A DNA stretch of 64,000 bases. Source: Nitrospira sp. (GTDB lineage Bacteria; Nitrospirota; Nitrospiria; Nitrospirales; Nitrospiraceae). The notes beneath the pieces were generated by a model. That model was given only the letters and a program-made list of their open reading frames with translations, made no database searches and was not told the DNA's origin. The first letter of the stretch is position 1. Each line of letters starts with the position of its first letter. Shown here in pieces: positions 60,294 to 64,000 of the stretch. Both the position numbers and the translations under genes were made by a program. The DNA lies in contig JACOEH010000019.1 of assembly GCA_024998685.1 (NCBI GenBank), forward strand, positions 1 through 64,000. Direction: 5' to 3'.

Positions 60294-61658
60294 CTATACC
60301 TTTTGCTGTTTGAGCAGTCGAGCCAGGTAGGTTCGCTGAAGTTTGAGCGATTCGGCGGCTTTCGTCTGATTGCCTTCGGCCTGTTCCATGGCACGCGTGA
60401 TGATGTAGCGGCTGTGTTGCTCCATCGATTCATGGTAGGGCAGATTCAGATACGGCAGGGGAGCCTCGTCTCTTCGATGGAGAATGGTATCATCCGCCAA
60501 TAATGCCCACATCTCCGGTTCGATGATGTCTTTCTGGCTCAAGACGACGGCGCGCGCGATCACATTATCCAATTCCCGAATGTTTCCAGGCCAGGGATAG
60601 CGGATCAAGGCATCGAGTGCGGCGGCACTCAGTGTCATGCCTGGTCGTTTCGCATCTCTCATGTGTCGATCCAAAAAGAACTGGGCCAGGGCCGCGACAT
60701 CTCCTGCTCGTTCTCGAAGCGGCGGCAGGGTCAGACTCACGACGTTGAGGCGAAAATAGAGGTCTTCACGGAATTGGCCTGCTCGCACAGCTTGCCGAAG
60801 ATCCTTGTTCGTGGCCGCAATGATGCGAATATTCACCGAGACGGTTTTGGAGCCGCCGACCCGGTGAAACTCCCGGTCTTGCAAGACACGTAACAGCTTA
60901 GCTTGCAAAGGAAGGGACATATCGCCGATTTCATCGAGGAAGACGGTTCCACCGTCGGCCATCTCCAGCTTGCCCTTCTGCTGTCGATCGGCTCCGGTGA
61001 ACGCCCCTCGCTCGTGTCCGAACAGCTCATTCTCCAGCAACGTCTCCGTCAAGGCGACGCAGTTGATGACGATAAGCGGCATGGCACAACGATGGCTCCA
61101 CTGATGGATCGATCGGGCGAAGAGTTCCTTGCCGGTTCCGCTTTCACCCAAAAGCAACACACTCGCATCGGATTTGGCGGCTCGTTGTGCCGCTTCCACG
61201 ACGGATCTCACGGACGAACTGTTGCCGACGATGGAGGCGTACCGGCCGTCGACCTCGGAACGCAGATAAGCGACTTGTCGCCGGAGCGCATCCCGTTCCA
61301 AGGCTTTGCGAATCACGATCAAGAGATGGTCTCTGTCGAGGGGTTTGGTCAGGAAGTCATACGCACCTTCCTTCATGGCCTCCACCGCAGCTTCAATGGA
61401 TGCATGCGCGGTCATGACGATAACGGGAATAGTGTCCGACGGCTTCATCTGGGACAGACGCTTGAGGACATCAAGCCCCGACACTTTCGGCAGTGTGAGG
61501 TCCAATAGGATAAGCTGCGGAGTTTCGTGAATGATTTGGTCGATCGCCTGCTGCCCTTCGGTAGCCACGACCGTCTCGTATGCGGAGGCGTGGAGCCGGT
61601 CCTCGAGCATCATGACGATGTCAAGATCATCGTCGACAATAAGAATTTTGGCGTTCAT
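60294..61658 (-). CDS. NtrC-family sigma-54-dependent response regulator
   Basis: About 454 aa from 61658 (an ATG four codons earlier is also possible). Receiver ILIVDDDLDIVMMLEDR and LILLDLTLPKVSG; AAA+ domain with LLGESGTGKELFARS, sigma-54 contact GAFTGA and FLDEIGDMS; C-terminal HTH with AEGNQTKAAESLKLQRTYLA. It is the second such regulator in the window. No cognate kinase is adjacent, and it lies convergent to murU. Confidence 0.95.
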   Translation of the reverse strand: MNAKILIVDDDLDIVMMLEDRLHASAYETVVATEGQQAIDQIIHETPQLILLDLTLPKVSGLDVLKRLSQMKPSDTIPVIVMTAHASIEAAVEAMKEGAYDFLTKPLDRDHLLIVIRKALERDALRRQVAYLRSEVDGRYASIVGNSSSVRSVVEAAQRAAKSDASVLLLGESGTGKELFARSIHQWSHRCAMPLIVINCVALTETLLENELFGHERGAFTGADRQQKGKLEMADGGTVFLDEIGDMSLPLQAKLLRVLQDREFHRVGGSKTVSVNIRIIAATNKDLRQAVRAGQFREDLYFRLNVVSLTLPPLRERAGDVAALAQFFLDRHMRDAKRPGMTLSAAALDALIRYPWPGNIRELDNVIARAVVLSQKDIIEPEMWALLADDTILHRRDEAPLPYLNLPYHESMEQHSRYIITRAMEQAEGNQTKAAESLKLQRTYLARLLKQQKV

Positions 61659-61758
61659 CGGGGTTACCATCTGCCTTTGGCCATCGCGGGCGTTATGGAC
61701 GGTTGGGCCATAGGGTCGTGTTGCGGTTGATAATCGGCGAGTTGTAAAATCTCTCCAC

Positions 61759-63081
61759 TTAACCGTTCATTACATTCATGACGAGTCCCGTCAATGGTTT
61801 CGGGTAAAAATATGTCGATTTGTGCGGCATCCGCTCCCCTGCAGCGGCGACCGCTTGAACTTCACTGACCTTGGTGGCGTTGAGCAGGAATGCGCCCGTT
61901 CCTGTTCCTTGGGCCACCCAGTCCAGGGCTTCGTGGTCGTCTTTGGTATAGAGAACGGCTTCTTGTTCCTGCTGCGTCGGGCAGAGTGTGGTCACGATCA
62001 GTTGTTGCAGCAGGGAGACGTCGAGTTTGGTTCGAGGTGATGCCTGTGTGGGAGGTCGATGGGAAGGCTTCAGGGTGAGGGTGACGTATCGGTCGTCGCC
62101 TTGCCGCGTCAGCCCGAACACCGGGGCATTTGTTCCTTCCGTCCGCAAGCTGGCCAGGAACTGTGACCGCACATGCTGCTGTGTGGATGAGCTGAAGGGG
62201 AATTCTCGAAACTCGAACGTGTCCCCGAGTACCGTCTTGATCCGCTCTGAGGAAGGCAAGGGAGTGGTCGTCACTCGGTGCGTCGGTAATACCGTCAATC
62301 CTGGATCTTCAAGCGGCGTGAGCAGCATGAGCACTGAGTCGTAGGGTTGCAACCCCGTTTGAACGCCGGCCTCCTGTCGCCGAAGCTTCTGATAGTTCAA
62401 CGCCGTTTCATAGCGATGGTGACCGTCGGCGATGAAAAGCGGTTTGCTGTGCATCGCAGCGGTCACGTGTTTCAGCACGGTTTCATCGGTGATGGCCCAC
62501 AGGCATTCGCGACAGCCTGCGTCGTCTTGAAAGTCGTAACGCACCGGCTTGCCTTTTACTGCGGTTTCCAAAAGTTGGATGACGGCACCGAGTGGATCGG
62601 AGTAGAGGGACCAGATCGGGCTGAAGTTTGCGCAACAGGCTTCGATCAGATTCAGGCGATCAGTTTTTGCCGCGGTGCGTGTGTTCTCGTGAGGATAAAT
62701 ATGTCCGGAGTCGAGCGACTCCAATTTTGCCAACGCGAGGAATCCTCGAAGCACCTTCTTCGGAGCATCGGGGGCTGAGTAGGGAGGAGCGTACTCAATC
62801 GTGTGATAGTAGACGGCTGGCCGTGCGTCACGTTTGAGAACACCTTCGTTGAGCCAGGTCTGCAGCATGGCTGCAGCCCGGGTATACCGGTTGTGGGCGG
62901 GGCTGTCACCGGTTTGATCAAGCCCTAATTCCATGCGGATAATGTTGTGGGGATGGCGGTCGTGGAGTCGTTTCTGTTCCTCCGCATCAATGATATCGTA
63001 CGGCGGGGCGACCACGTCCTTGACGGAACCCACGAGCGTCTGGTCGTACAGCATGCCCTGAAACGGAATGATCTGTGACAT
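61759..63081 (-). CDS. DUF1015 family protein
   Basis: GAGGGGTTG precedes the ATG at 63081 (440 aa; a TTG at 63087 is also in frame). The sequence matches DUF1015: SQIIPFQGMLYDQTLVGSVK, VVAPPYDIIDAEEQKRLHDR, IRMELG, GHIYPHENTRTAAKTDRLNL, FIADGHHRYETAL with conserved His residues, and LPTHRV. The family is of unknown function; it has been suggested to be related to serine kinases, but I cannot confirm it here. Confidence 0.9.
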   Translation of the reverse strand: MSQIIPFQGMLYDQTLVGSVKDVVAPPYDIIDAEEQKRLHDRHPHNIIRMELGLDQTGDSPAHNRYTRAAAMLQTWLNEGVLKRDARPAVYYHTIEYAPPYSAPDAPKKVLRGFLALAKLESLDSGHIYPHENTRTAAKTDRLNLIEACCANFSPIWSLYSDPLGAVIQLLETAVKGKPVRYDFQDDAGCRECLWAITDETVLKHVTAAMHSKPLFIADGHHRYETALNYQKLRRQEAGVQTGLQPYDSVLMLLTPLEDPGLTVLPTHRVTTTPLPSSERIKTVLGDTFEFREFPFSSSTQQHVRSQFLASLRTEGTNAPVFGLTRQGDDRYVTLTLKPSHRPPTQASPRTKLDVSLLQQLIVTTLCPTQQEQEAVLYTKDDHEALDWVAQGTGTGAFLLNATKVSEVQAVAAAGERMPHKSTYFYPKPLTGLVMNVMNG

Positions 63082-63206
63082 GAACAACCCCTCGGCAATG
63101 TCGTGACGGCGACGACGGTTTGATGGTTACAGGAGAGAGCGGGATCCTTTCGCCTACGCCGTGCCGTTCCTACGGCTCAGCATCCTTCCAGCTGGCGGGA
63201 AGACAG

Positions 63207-64000
63207 CTACCGATCGCGGGTAATCATATAGTCAGCGGTGACGGACAGCGCGCGCCGTGCAGTACTATCGTCGAAGCGTTCGAGCTCATGTTTGGCGGCG
63301 GCGATATAGGCGCTCGCGCGATCCATAGCATAGGTAATCGAGCCGAAATCGGCCATCAGGAACAAGATACGTTCAAGATCGGCGGTGCTGAGAGTCCGCG
63401 TTTCCATTCGATCCTTGATCATCTGGCGGTCCTGCTCGGAGCAATGCTGCAACAGGTGCAGCAGGGGCAGCGTCGCTTTTCCCTGCCGGAGGTCCTGACC
63501 GATCGTTTTCCCGAGCGACTCGCCGTTTGCGATGTAATCCAAGGTATCGTCGGCCACTTGAAAGGCGATGCCGAGATACTGGCCGAAGCGGAACAGCGCT
63601 TTCTGTTGCGTTTCCGAAGCCTCGGCCAAAATGGCCCCCATGCGGCAGGCCGCGGCAATCAAACCAGCGGTCTTGTGTTCGACGATCTTGATATAATCGA
63701 TCTCCGGCATCGAAGGGTTCCCGTTATAGTACAATTGAAGGACTTCACCTTCCGCCATTTTCTTGCAGGCCTCGGCAAGGACCTCATTGATGCCTTGATT
63801 TTGAAATTCGACGACTTTGCACATAGCTTTCGTATAGAGATAGTCGCCGACCAGAATGCTGATCTGGTTGCCCCAAACCTTGCGGGCGGTTCTTCTGCCT
63901 CTCCGAAGATCGGCGTCATCGACGACATCGTCGTGTAAGAGGGTAGCGGTATGGATGAATTCCACGATGCTGCCGAGCTGATGGTGCTCGGTTCCGGGAT
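63207..64000 (-). CDS. Polyprenyl synthetase family protein (partial, 5' end off the window)
   Basis: The frame is open to the window edge, so the N-terminus is missing. Both aspartate-rich motifs of trans-isoprenyl diphosphate synthases are present: FIHTATLLHDDVVDDADLRR (first DDxxD) and GQYLGIAFQVADDTLDYIAN (second), with KTAGLIAAACRMGAILAEAS between them. It elongates farnesyl or geranylgeranyl diphosphate to a quinone side chain. The chain length cannot be read from this part. It ends 126 bp before the DUF1015 gene, in the same direction. Confidence 0.92.
   Translation of the reverse strand, partial: PGTEHHQLGSIVEFIHTATLLHDDVVDDADLRRGRRTARKVWGNQISILVGDYLYTKAMCKVVEFQNQGINEVLAEACKKMAEGEVLQLYYNGNPSMPEIDYIKIVEHKTAGLIAAACRMGAILAEASETQQKALFRFGQYLGIAFQVADDTLDYIANGESLGKTIGQDLRQGKATLPLLHLLQHCSEQDRQMIKDRMETRTLSTADLERILFLMADFGSITYAMDRASAYIAAAKHELERFDDSTARRALSVTADYMITRDR

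Noticed and set aside
1-64000. CRISPR arrays, rRNA operons, prophage modules, riboswitches
   Set aside because: I looked for direct-repeat arrays with regular spacers, rRNA landmarks, phage structural genes and classic riboswitch cores by eye and found none. The only tandem repeats are the short units reported.

Overview
The window is chromosomal DNA from a Gram-negative bacterium of moderate-to-high GC. Evidence for Gram-negative: lipoproteins with lipobox cysteines, an RND efflux pair, outer-membrane barrels and envelope BON-domain proteins. The mix of many BON/Slp/PRC-barrel envelope proteins, sigma-54 regulators, HisKA_3 kinases fused to receivers, GH15/GH57 enzymes and an AmgK/MurU pair fits a Nitrospira-like member of the Nitrospirota. 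That placement is inferred from protein families only; no rRNA is present.

Layout. 1-52: end of an IS5-like element. 0.5-6.1 kb: envelope lipoproteins (BON protein, two Slp copies sharing an identical 207-bp block, a cupredoxin-like lipoprotein) around a GH15 enzyme. 6.1-11.1 kb: transaldolase, GAPDH and LigD. 11.2-14.5 kb: a PAS-GAF-GAF-PAS-kinase-receiver protein. 14.5-20.7 kb, minus strand: glycosyltransferase, CusA/CusB-type metal efflux, lipoprotein. 21.2-23.2 kb: DUF2934, YtxH and three BON proteins. 23.3-24.8 kb: two overlapping decayed genes (metallophosphoesterase, nucleotidyltransferase). 24.9-28.7 kb: protease-TPR protein and a KaiC/PAS/kinase/receiver chimera. 29-39.7 kb: stress and metal genes (DksA-like, EEP phosphatase, SOD, Cys-rich copper bundle, AI-2E transporter, orphan sensory-rhodopsin transducer, PRC barrel, third Slp, HAD-ATPase fusion), ending in two adjacent frameshifted membrane-protein genes. 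39.8-47.4 kb: two response regulators, small envelope proteins, TPR protein, DUF1207 barrel, FAD/Rieske oxidoreductase. 47.5-53.0 kb: tRNA-Arg(ACG) with a nearby partial copy of its 3' end, small proteins, two RRM proteins (one frameshifted) and a degraded IS5 element abutting cca. 53.0-64.0 kb: cca, galT, GH57, VanZ, amgK, murU, sigma-54 regulator, DUF1015 and a partial polyprenyl synthase.

How the genes work together. Central sugar and storage-glucan metabolism (GH15, GH57, GalT, Tal, GAPDH) and peptidoglycan recycling (AmgK-MurU) sit among envelope-stress, oxidative-stress and metal-handling genes, with several regulators interspersed.

Most notable signals. (1) A heptanucleotide repeat family (CTCAGCA-like units in opposing arms) occurs between genes at four places, and also in frame in two paralogous kinase-receiver proteins, exactly in the linker joining kinase to receiver. 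(2) A KaiC ATPase domain is cut mid-domain and joined to a PAS-kinase. (3) Gene conversion or a very recent copy event links two Slp genes. (4) Several genes are broken by short perfect tandem duplications (19 bp, 10 bp) or single-base indels. (5) A CTAGG-N6-CCTAG inverted repeat recurs upstream of unrelated genes. All sites were found by eye; genome-wide counts were not possible.
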